A DNA stretch of 64,000 nt from Anaerohalosphaera lusitana (lineage in GTDB: Bacteria; Planctomycetota; Phycisphaerae; Sedimentisphaerales; Anaerohalosphaeraceae). The first letter of the stretch is position 1, and each line of letters opens with the position of its first letter. This document shows positions 1 to 7,167 of the stretch, one piece after another. The position numbers were made by a program, and so were the translations under genes. The stretch is taken from NCBI RefSeq assembly GCF_002007645.1, contig NZ_CP019791.1, positions 2,108,001-2,172,000 of the forward strand. The letters run 5' to 3'. The notes under the pieces were generated by a model, which saw only the letters and a program-made list of their open reading frames with translations, was not told the DNA's origin and did not search any database.

Positions 1-1114
1 AACGGATAATGCATCCGCCGCGCCACATCAACGCGATACCGCCGTAGTTGAGGTTCCAGCCGTACTCAGCCGCAGCCGCACGCATGAGCTGGTAGCCCTG
101 TGCGTAACTGACTATCTTAGACGCATACAGCGCGAGCTTGAGATCCTCGATCATCTGCATCTTGTCACCGTCAAACTTCGCATCCGGCCCGCTCAGAACC
201 TTCGAAGCCGCAACACGTTCATCCTTGATCGCCGAAAGACATCGTGCGAACACTGCCTCGCCGATCAGAGTCAACGGCTGGCCTACATCCAGTGCCGCGA
301 TAGCGGTCCACTTGCCTGTTCCTTTTTGGCCTGCCGTATCGAGTATCTGATCCAGCACGTAGTTGCCGTCCTCGTCCTTGTAGCCCAGGATGTCGCGAGT
401 GATCTCGATAAGATAAGAGTCCAGCTCGCCTTCGTTCCATTCAGCGAATACCTTGTGCATCTCGTCGTTGCTCATTCCCAGACCTTCCTTCATCATCTGG
501 TAGGTCTCGCAGATCATCTGCATATCGCCGTACTCGATACCGTTGTGCACCATCTTCACGAAATGTCCCGCTCCGTTCTCACCGACCCAGTCACAGCAGG
601 GCTCGCCGCTTTCAGTGTGTGCAGATATCTTCTGGAAGATGGGCTTGACGTGTTCCCAGGCAGCAGGGGACCCGCCTGGCATGATAGAAGGGCCCTTGAG
701 TGCGCCTTCTTCACCGCCCGAAACACCGGTTCCGATATAAAGCAGCCCCTTGCTCTCGACGTATTCGGTTCTGCGAATAGTGTCCGGGAAGTGCGAGTTG
801 CCGCCGTCAATGATGATGTCGCCTTCCTCCAGCAACGGCAGAACCTGCTCGATGAATTTGTCAACCGGCGCGCCGGCCTTTACCATGATCATAACCTTGC
901 GGGGACGCTTGAGCGTCTGCACGAACTCTTCGACGCTGCGTGCGCCGATGATATTCTTACCGCTCGCTCGACCGTCCATGAAACGGTCAACCTTCTCAAC
1001 TGTCCGGTTATAGCACGAAACGGTAAAGCCCTTGCTCTCCATGTTTAAAATAAGATTCTCGCCCATTACCGCAAGACCTACTACACCGATGTCCGCTTTA
1101 GCTGTCGCTGTCAT
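1..1114 (-). CDS. gnd: 6-phosphogluconate dehydrogenase (decarboxylating), C-terminus cut by window edge
   Basis: The enzyme oxidatively decarboxylates 6-phosphogluconate to ribulose 5-phosphate. About 371 of the usual 470-480 residues are present. I translated the minus strand directly because the frame leaves the window. The start ATG at 1114 has AGGAG six bases upstream. An N-terminal Rossmann motif GVVGLAVMGENL, the family signature region IIDGGNSHFPDT, the substrate-binding stretch GVSGGEEGA, and the catalytic K/H/N region HFVKMVHNGIEYGDMQ are all visible. GLAVMGENL is close to the classic GLAVMGxNL of the long form. It is the last visible gene of a leftward operon with phosphofructokinase, SDR, HAD and a LarA-like enzyme, which points to sugar-acid or pentose phosphate metabolism. 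Confident family call. Confidence 0.95.
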   Translation of the reverse strand, partial: MTATAKADIGVVGLAVMGENLILNMESKGFTVSCYNRTVEKVDRFMDGRASGKNIIGARSVEEFVQTLKRPRKVMIMVKAGAPVDKFIEQVLPLLEEGDIIIDGGNSHFPDTIRRTEYVESKGLLYIGTGVSGGEEGALKGPSIMPGGSPAAWEHVKPIFQKISAHTESGEPCCDWVGENGAGHFVKMVHNGIEYGDMQMICETYQMMKEGLGMSNDEMHKVFAEWNEGELDSYLIEITRDILGYKDEDGNYVLDQILDTAGQKGTGKWTAIAALDVGQPLTLIGEAVFARCLSAIKDERVAASKVLSGPDAKFDGDKMQMIEDLKLALYASKIVSYAQGYQLMRAAAAEYGWNLNYGGIALMWRGGCIIR

Positions 1115-1201
1115 TATTCGCTCCTGATATTCTCTTCTCGTTAATTAAAAGTTTTCTATGTCTTATGCGGAAGCCGTCCTTAAAAGCCTCCAGCTCATAC
1201 G

Positions 1202-2467
1202 TTACTTAAATCTGTCAGCATGCGCCCACAGACCCATGCCCGGGTTGGATATGAAATATATTTCCTCACCGTCAACACTGTTCCAGCCGTCCTTCAGCTT
1301 CGTCGGATCGTACTTCGCCATCATCTGCCCACAGTCCGCATACTCGAAATTGACAGATTCTATTTCAGCCTGCGTAATCTTGCCCGGACAGTACGTTACT
1401 CCGAACCGCCCGTCCGATGAACCGTGCATTAGATGGGCCGCGGCACTTAGATTAACCCGCAGGTCCGCGTTTTCGTCAACCAACTCCAGCACACGATCCG
1501 TGCCTACATAGCCGTACTTCCTGATCAGCTTATCTATCTGCGGATCCTCGCCGAACTCACGCAACCCCGGCGCGAGCACTATAAGCTCACCGCCGTCCGC
1601 CATCGCCATCCGCGTTCTGTAAATGCTCTTGTTGCCAAGCCACGTGCTCTTGAACTCTTCGGGCTCGAGATATACCACAGCTTTCTTGATCGGCTTATCC
1701 AGCATCTGAAAATTTACTTTCAGCGAAAGCTCTGCAGCCTTTTCAAAGCACTCGGTATCGTCACCGATAAACAGCCCGCGTACAGCCTGACCATTTTCGG
1801 TAGCCTCTATTACCGTCTGGATGTACATAATCGGCAGATCAGCCGCAAAATGCTCCGACGCATAATTAAGCACGCGCCTCACAGGCGTATCCGCACGACC
1901 CATGATCCGCTCCATGCCGTACGCGGCACCAAGAAAATGGCTCTTGTTGATTCCTTCAACGCCGCCCGTGCCCACGAAGATATTCTTGTTGTGGTTGGCC
2001 ATGCCGATGACTTCGTGAGGCACAACCTGACCGACAGATAGTATCAGATCGAACCCGCCGTCAACAAGCAGACTGTTCACCTGTGCGGGCCAACTGAAAT
2101 CGACCTTGCCCTCGCTGACATCGCGAACGAACTCAGCCGGAACCTCACCCAGCGTCGCCAGATCGTTCCGCCAGTCATGCTTGCGAAACAGCTCCTTCGG
2201 CATATCACCGAACATGCGCTCGATCTCATCTTCCGTCATCGGAAAGTGCGTTCCCAACGCAGGCAGCACATCCGTCAGTCGATCTCCAAAATACTCCCAT
2301 GCATGCCGCGTCAGCTCTCCCGCCCGCGAATAGAACCGCGTAATATCAGGCGGGATCGCGAGCACCTTCTCTCGCTGCCCCAGCTTGTCCAGTGCTTCGA
2401 CCAGACCCTGCTGCAGGTCGGCGCTGCTAAGATTGTCAGTTTCGCTCCCTCGCGCGTAATACAGCAT
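1202..2467 (-). CDS. LarA-family nickel-pincer (NPN) dependent racemase/epimerase
   Basis: A 421-residue member of the LarA (DUF2088) family, whose members invert 2-hydroxyacids by hydride transfer on a nickel-pincer nucleotide. The residues known from lactate racemase are present at the right spacing: D41 and R44 in PPDITR, H74 in GTHFPMT, H151 in VVPHE, K161 ten residues later (the lysine that tethers the cofactor in LarA) and H177 sixteen residues after that. The sequence between differs from lactate racemase, where SGG-type residues precede the lysine, so the substrate is probably not lactate. The family includes malate, hydroxyglutarate and gluconate enzymes. Its start lies 3 bases after the HAD stop, so translation is probably coupled. 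Sitting upstream of gnd, it may act on a sugar acid such as gluconate; that is inference. Confidence 0.85.
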   Translation of the reverse strand: MLYYARGSETDNLSSADLQQGLVEALDKLGQREKVLAIPPDITRFYSRAGELTRHAWEYFGDRLTDVLPALGTHFPMTEDEIERMFGDMPKELFRKHDWRNDLATLGEVPAEFVRDVSEGKVDFSWPAQVNSLLVDGGFDLILSVGQVVPHEVIGMANHNKNIFVGTGGVEGINKSHFLGAAYGMERIMGRADTPVRRVLNYASEHFAADLPIMYIQTVIEATENGQAVRGLFIGDDTECFEKAAELSLKVNFQMLDKPIKKAVVYLEPEEFKSTWLGNKSIYRTRMAMADGGELIVLAPGLREFGEDPQIDKLIRKYGYVGTDRVLELVDENADLRVNLSAAAHLMHGSSDGRFGVTYCPGKITQAEIESVNFEYADCGQMMAKYDPTKLKDGWNSVDGEEIYFISNPGMGLWAHADRFK

Positions 2468-2470
2468 CGG

Positions 2471-3376
2471 CTACACCGCCATCCATGGTGGATTCTCGGG
2501 CAGATATTCGTCAAACTCATCGATCACCATCTGCTCGTACTGACCTGCATACTCGCCCGCCATGAACTTATCGAACGCTTCATCATGGAAACGCTTCCAG
2601 CTCATCGCCTCGGCCCCGGGATTGATCGCATAGAACATCACGTCGTTCTTCTTCGCGGCCTTCATGTCACCCGGCGCATCGCCCATCATGATGATCTTGT
2701 CCTTGTCATACTTCTCGCACATGACCGCGAGATGCTCTTCCTTCTTACCCATCTCCTGGCCTGCGATCACCTTCACATACTTCGCCACGCCGTGCTCGGC
2801 CCACTCACGCTTCAGCGCTTCTGTAGGCGTCGACGAACATACGATTATATCAGCCGTGCCCTCGATCTTTTCCAGGCTCTCACGGACATACGGGAAGGGC
2901 GGCACGTTCTTGACCACCTCTGCGACCATCTCGTTGACCCGCTGGCTCCACTTGAGCACCATTTCGAGCTCTTTTCTGGCTTCTTCACGTCTTTCCTCGG
3001 CGATTGCCTTTTTCAGCCCGGCATCACTGAGCAGACTGTCAGGCTCGTTGACCCACTGTACATAGTGCGGATAATTCGGAACATCGAAGCCGCGTTCCTT
3101 CACCATCGGATGGCTCGGCAGCAGCTCCGTCAGTATCCGCACTGCTGTCTTGTGACGATTTGCGCCGCGTGTCTTGCTGAACAGGTCCGCAAAATCCTTG
3201 CAGTCCCTGGCTGCTTCGGCCACAGGCTGCAGACCGAAATGTGCTATAAGCATCGGGCAGAAACACTCACGCTGCTTGATACCCATCGCATCGAATACGC
3301 ATCCGTCCGAATCTATCGCGACCAGGTAATCGCTGGTCGGTTTCATTTCACGAAGTTCTTTCGTATGGTCAGACAT
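2471..3376 (-). CDS. HAD-superfamily phosphatase
   Basis: A 301-residue cytoplasmic HAD hydrolase. Motif I is IDSDGCVFD, with the nucleophile Asp22 and the acid/base Asp24. Motif II is the serine pair near 181-182 in VCSSTP. Motif III is the lysine pair at 211-212, and motif IV is MMGDAPGDMKAA (Asp233 and Asp237). A helical cap of about 130 residues lies between motifs I and II. The DxD form of motif I suits a phosphatase or phosphonatase-type enzyme rather than a dehalogenase. The start ATG at 3376 is preceded by GGAG. It lies between the SDR and the LarA-like gene, so a phosphorylated sugar acid is a reasonable substrate guess, but nothing in the sequence proves it. Confidence 0.8.
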   Translation of the reverse strand: MSDHTKELREMKPTSDYLVAIDSDGCVFDAMGIKQRECFCPMLIAHFGLQPVAEAARDCKDFADLFSKTRGANRHKTAVRILTELLPSHPMVKERGFDVPNYPHYVQWVNEPDSLLSDAGLKKAIAEERREEARKELEMVLKWSQRVNEMVAEVVKNVPPFPYVRESLEKIEGTADIIVCSSTPTEALKREWAEHGVAKYVKVIAGQEMGKKEEHLAVMCEKYDKDKIIMMGDAPGDMKAAKKNDVMFYAINPGAEAMSWKRFHDEAFDKFMAGEYAGQYEQMVIDEFDEYLPENPPWMAV

Positions 3377-3425
3377 ATCAACTCCGGATAAAAATAGTTG
3401 TTAGAAAATATAGTAAAACGTGTAA

Positions 3426-4235
3426 CTATACACCGCTGAACGCACTGAACCCGCCGTCGACCGGCACGACGATACCCGTCACGAATTTCGAGGCATCGCT
3501 CACCAGCCACAGAACCGTGCCGCACAGATCCTCAGCATCGCCGAACCTGTCCATTGGGGTATGATCGATGATAGTCTTACCGCGAGGCGTCAGATCGCCA
3601 GTCTTTTCCTCAGTCAAAAGGAACCGATTCTGTTCCGTCAGGAAAAAGCCCGGCGCCAACGCATTGACGCGGATATTGTCCGAATAATTCTGGCACATAT
3701 GCACAGCCAGCCACTGAGTGAAGTTACTTACTGCAGCCTTAGCCGCACTGTACGCCGCGATCTTTGTCAAAGGCCTGAATGCGTTCATGCTTGACACGTT
3801 CAGTATGACTCCGCCGCTGTTCTCGCACATATACTTGCCGATTATCTGGCTCGGAATGACCGTCCCCAGGAAGTTCAGATCGAACACGCTGCGGATCGCA
3901 TCGGCCGGTATGTCAAAGAACGACATCTGCTCGGAAGTCGTTGCTTCCTTTCGGTTTCCTCCCGCGCCGTTGATTAGCACATCCACGCAGCCCATCTTCT
4001 CCACGGCAAAATCGAACGCAGCCTTCATGGCCTCAGTCTCGAGCACATTGCCCTTGACGCCCCAGGCCTGTCCGCCGGCTTCGTTTATTTCCTCAGCCTT
4101 ACGTTTCGCACTTTCCTCATGATAATCGACGATGCACACCTTCGCACCACGGCTGGCAAGATCCTTCGCTACCGCTCCGCACAAAACACCGCCGCCGCCG
4201 GTTACAATTACCGCTTTATCTTTAACGTCAAACAT
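3426..4235 (-). CDS. SDR-family oxidoreductase, D-mannonate/fructuronate reductase-like
   Basis: A 269-residue classical short-chain dehydrogenase. It has the nucleotide-binding glycine motif VTGGGGVLCG (residues 11-20), the NGAGGN motif (89-94), catalytic Ser148/149, and Tyr162-x3-Lys166 in AAYSAAKAAV. The acidic residue after strand 2 (VDYHEE) suggests NAD specificity. The NGAGGN stretch followed by a longer insert resembles SDR-type mannonate oxidoreductases of Bacteroidetes and Thermotoga, recognised from memory. The start is preceded by GGA. It is second in the leftward operon after phosphofructokinase, 50 bases ahead of the HAD gene. Family certain, substrate not. Confidence 0.85.
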   Translation of the reverse strand: MFDVKDKAVIVTGGGGVLCGAVAKDLASRGAKVCIVDYHEESAKRKAEEINEAGGQAWGVKGNVLETEAMKAAFDFAVEKMGCVDVLINGAGGNRKEATTSEQMSFFDIPADAIRSVFDLNFLGTVIPSQIIGKYMCENSGGVILNVSSMNAFRPLTKIAAYSAAKAAVSNFTQWLAVHMCQNYSDNIRVNALAPGFFLTEQNRFLLTEEKTGDLTPRGKTIIDHTPMDRFGDAEDLCGTVLWLVSDASKFVTGIVVPVDGGFSAFSGV

Positions 4236-4365
4236 ATCTATCCAAGAATTAAATTACAAAATCATCGACCGGCTGATCTTACCGGCCGATTTATCGAAAA
4301 ATTAATATTACCGAATCCGGAGCCCGGCTTCAACATTCGAACCAGGGCACAAACCGCAGTAACTC

Positions 4366-5631
4366 CTACTTGTACGAAGGCAGTTTCTTATCGACCGGCT
4401 TTCTTTCAAACCGCATAAATACAGGCAGCCCGTCCTCATTGATTGAAACCGGCGCCTCGCCCTGAACCAACGGCCGAACGTAATCAAGCATAGCATCCGT
4501 CACACCGTTTCCTGCCTCGTTGATAAACTCACGCGGCACGATCTTTTCGCCGTTCGCCACATCGCTCAGATTCGCCAGCCCCGTAGTACAAGAATAATCA
4601 CTGCCGTCCTCTCGAACCAGCGTTACCATCTTACCCGAAACGCCGCTAAGCGCCGCTTCAACGGCCGCATTGCCGCACATATAAGATTCCTCGATGTCGG
4701 TCAGTGACGCAAAATGCATCGCGCTTCGCTGATTCGTACCGAGCTTGTTGAATCTCGCCTTTATGCCGACTTCCCGCTCCACGATATCCTTGAGAGTTTC
4801 CGCAACACCCCCAAGCTGCTTATGGCCGAAGCTGTCCTTGCTGAACGAACCAGTATCGGACGTAATGTACTCGCCGTCTTTGTCACGAAGACCTTCGCCC
4901 GCCACGATAAACACACGCTTGAAATCGTTCAGCACACCCTTTACGTCGCTGACGAATTTATCATACTCGAACGCCACCTCGGGCAGGTAGATCAGATGCG
5001 GCGCATCCTCGGGCTCACGCCTCGCCAGTCCCGCCGAAGCCGCGATCCACCCGGCGTTTCTGCCCATAACCTCCAGGATAGTACACGTATCCGTCGTATA
5101 AAGTGCTTCCGTGTCCTTGCCAGCTTCCATCGCACATGTCGCTACATACTTTGCCACGCTGCCGTACCCGGGACAGTGATCCGTACACGCCAGATCGTTG
5201 TCGATCGTCTTCGGAATGCCCACGCACGTCAGGTCATAGCCCGTCTCGCTGGCCAGCTTGTTGACCTTGTCCGCCGTGTCCATCGAGTCATTTCCGCCGA
5301 TATAGAAGAAGTAGTGAATGTCGTGCGCCTTGAACACATCCAGTATACGCTCATAATCCTCTTTGGACTCCTCGAGCGACTTCAGTTTATACCGGCAGGA
5401 ACCGATCGCAGCCGCTGGAGTACGCTTCAGCATGCTGATCGTCTTCGGATTCTCCGAGGAAATATCGAAAATATCCTCTTGAAGTACCCCCAGAATCCCG
5501 TTTGTCGCCCCATATACCCGGCCGATCTTGTCCGACTTCATCGCCGCCTCGATCGCTCCGCAGGCACTCGAATTTATAGCAGTTGTGGGCCCGCCCGACT
5601 GCGCGATTATCGCATTGGCTTTGCTGCTCAT
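4366..5631 (-). CDS. 6-phosphofructokinase, predicted pyrophosphate-dependent type
   Basis: A 421-residue PfkA-family enzyme that phosphorylates fructose 6-phosphate. The start at 5631 was chosen because it has GGAG upstream and puts the phosphate-binding motif QSGGPTTAIN at residues 11-20; the frame is open further upstream but without family similarity. Two diagnostic positions argue for PPi over ATP: GGNDS (112-116), where ATP enzymes have GGDGS, and PKTIDND (140-146) with Lys141, where ATP enzymes have glycine. MGRNAGWIAASAGLA is also typical. It is the first gene of the operon that ends with gnd. It lies directly downstream of one copy of the 25-bp candidate operator, so the adjacent ROK regulator probably controls it. 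Confidence 0.9.
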   Translation of the reverse strand: MSSKANAIIAQSGGPTTAINSSACGAIEAAMKSDKIGRVYGATNGILGVLQEDIFDISSENPKTISMLKRTPAAAIGSCRYKLKSLEESKEDYERILDVFKAHDIHYFFYIGGNDSMDTADKVNKLASETGYDLTCVGIPKTIDNDLACTDHCPGYGSVAKYVATCAMEAGKDTEALYTTDTCTILEVMGRNAGWIAASAGLARREPEDAPHLIYLPEVAFEYDKFVSDVKGVLNDFKRVFIVAGEGLRDKDGEYITSDTGSFSKDSFGHKQLGGVAETLKDIVEREVGIKARFNKLGTNQRSAMHFASLTDIEESYMCGNAAVEAALSGVSGKMVTLVREDGSDYSCTTGLANLSDVANGEKIVPREFINEAGNGVTDAMLDYVRPLVQGEAPVSINEDGLPVFMRFERKPVDKKLPSYK

Positions 5632-5671
5632 TAGATCTTCTCCACGTGTGAATATACCTGTTCTGTAAATT

Positions 5672-5696
5672 ATTTCGAACCGTGAAATGATTTTAG
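5672..5696. promoter_or_regulatory. Candidate ROK operator, copy 1 (in front of phosphofructokinase operon)
   Basis: A 25-bp sequence matches 5801-5825 at 20 of 25 positions in the same orientation. Within it, arms ATTTC and GAAAT form a perfect inverted repeat around 7 bases, the shape expected for a dimeric winged-helix ROK repressor. It lies 41 bases upstream of the leftward phosphofructokinase start. The regulator assignment is inference. Confidence 0.5.
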
Positions 5697-5753
5697 TGGT
5701 TGACCAACCGCATTTCAAGGAAAAAATATGTCCTTAGGCGTAAGTTCTTGCCA

Positions 5754-5782
5754 TTGAAAAGGTTCCGAACTGGTGTTATAAT
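5754..5782 (+). promoter_or_regulatory. Sigma-70 type promoter of the ROK gene
   Basis: TTGAAA at 5754-5759 and TATAAT at 5777-5782 are separated by 17 bases. The predicted start near 5789 gives a leader of about 48 bases, which contains operator copy 2, so binding there would block the gene's own transcription. Confidence 0.65.
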
Positions 5783-5800
5783 CAGTTTCAATTGTGGAAT

Positions 5801-5825
5801 ATTTCGAGACGTGAGGTTATTTTAG
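5801..5825. promoter_or_regulatory. Candidate ROK operator, copy 2 (in ROK leader)
   Basis: Second copy of the 25-bp repeat found at 5672-5696. The left arm ATTTCGA, the central CGTGA and the right end ATTTTAG are identical; the inverted-repeat symmetry is weaker here. It lies between the predicted transcription start and the ATG at 5837, consistent with autorepression. Confidence 0.5.
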
Positions 5826-5836
5826 GTTCGATACGG

Positions 5837-7045
5837 ATGAACGCTACTCCAATTGACTCCCGCTGGGCAGGCAGAAGAAACGAAAAACTCATACTCAAGA
5901 TCCTCAAAGAGCAGGGCGCCATGTCCCAGACCCAGCTCTGCCGCAAGCTCGGCCTTGGCAGCTCAACCGCCAGTTACATTATCGCACGTCTCAGGGATAA
6001 GGGTCTGCTCACCGAAAAGCAGGGCGTCAGCAATCGCCGCGGCCCCAAACCCACCATCCTCAGCATCAACAACAGGGGCCGTTTCATTCTCGGCGTCGAG
6101 ATAAACCCCAGCTTTCTACTTATAGGAGCTTTTGACTTCAACGGCGACATGATCGAGAAGAAAAAGATTTCTCTCGGCGATGATCATTCACCCGAAAGGG
6201 TGGTCAGCATTCTCGCTGAAAACCTCCAGAACCTCCTCCAGGCTCAGTCCATAGAAGAGGACCTGATCCTCGGAATCGGCGTATCCCTCAGCGGCTCGGT
6301 CACCTCGCAGGGGCGCGTTCAGATGTCATCCACCCTTGGCTGGGAAGACGTACCTTTAAAAGATATGATCAGCGATAAGCTCGCTCCGCCTGTGACCGTC
6401 TTCGGAACAGCCGTCCGAGTTCTCGCGGAGATCGGCCTCGATCCCGAATTGGCATCCGCTTCCGTTCTTTACCTCAACGTCGCCGACGGTGTGGGCTCGA
6501 CGCTCTGGATGGACGACCGCCTTATCTCAGGCGCCACCGGCAAGTTCGGTGAGCTCGGCCATATCGTAGTGGATCCCGACGGACCACAGTGCGGCTGCGG
6601 CCAGCAGGGCTGTCTCGAGGCAATGATCTCCGGTCCCGCAATTGCCGACCGTATCAAAAAGGAACTGCCCGACCATCCCCAGAGCACACTCAGCGATCGC
6701 ATACCTCCCGAAATGAAAACCCCCGAGCTCATCGTTGAGCAATGGGCGTCAGCCCTCGCAGACGGTGACGAGTACGCCGCCTCGATAAGGGATTTCATCG
6801 CCGAAACACTCGCACGCATCGCTGCCGTCGCGATAAACCTCTACGATCCTGACACCATCATCCTTGCAGGCTATGTTGCGTCAGCCTGCCCGGACCAGAT
6901 AGCAGATGCGATCAAAAACCGTATGCCCACCGACGTATACGACGACAAGGTACGCGACATTTCCATCAGAACCGCAAAGTCGGGCGACGAATCACTCATC
7001 CGCGGCTCCGCAATAGCCATCCTCCACGAAGCCCTCAAAACCTGA
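5837..7045 (+). CDS. ROK-family transcriptional regulator
   Basis: About 402 residues. An N-terminal winged helix-turn-helix (about residues 15-70, SQTQLCRKLGLGSSTASYII) precedes a sugar-kinase-like ROK domain. The ROK signature GELGHIVVDPDGPQCGCG is followed by the zinc-binding cysteine set CGCGQQGC. An upstream in-frame TTG at 5792 exists, but the ATG at 5837 gives the normal family start. The gene diverges from the phosphofructokinase-LarA-gnd operon and shares with it a repeated 25-bp element, so it is probably its local regulator. The effector is unknown; ROK regulators usually bind a sugar or sugar phosphate. Confidence 0.92.
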   Translation: MNATPIDSRWAGRRNEKLILKILKEQGAMSQTQLCRKLGLGSSTASYIIARLRDKGLLTEKQGVSNRRGPKPTILSINNRGRFILGVEINPSFLLIGAFDFNGDMIEKKKISLGDDHSPERVVSILAENLQNLLQAQSIEEDLILGIGVSLSGSVTSQGRVQMSSTLGWEDVPLKDMISDKLAPPVTVFGTAVRVLAEIGLDPELASASVLYLNVADGVGSTLWMDDRLISGATGKFGELGHIVVDPDGPQCGCGQQGCLEAMISGPAIADRIKKELPDHPQSTLSDRIPPEMKTPELIVEQWASALADGDEYAASIRDFIAETLARIAAVAINLYDPDTIILAGYVASACPDQIADAIKNRMPTDVYDDKVRDISIRTAKSGDESLIRGSAIAILHEALKT

Positions 7046-7110
7046 CCGAGTCAGCCGATCAACCCATCAATTCAACCCAGGCAATGCTCCTTGCACTCTA
7101 ACTGCGCGCA

Positions 7111-7142
7111 AAAAAGACCCCTCGTCATCCGAGGGGCCTTTG
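7111..7142 (-). terminator. Rho-independent terminator between convergent genes
   Basis: CCCCTCG (7118-7124) pairs with CGAGGGG (7130-7136). Read on the minus strand the stem is followed by a run of six T, so it ends the EF-G-like transcript. It may also serve the ROK gene, which ends 65 bases to the left. Confidence 0.8.
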
Positions 7143-7167
7143 AAGTCTAACCAAATCTGAAAGCGTT

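Noticed and set aside
326-1048. Long open frame on the plus strand
   Set aside because: It is antisense to gnd, whose product matches its family along the whole length.
2177-3391. 404-codon plus-strand frame
   Set aside because: Antisense to the HAD and LarA-like genes; no similarity in the translated sequence and many His/Arg runs typical of a shadow frame.
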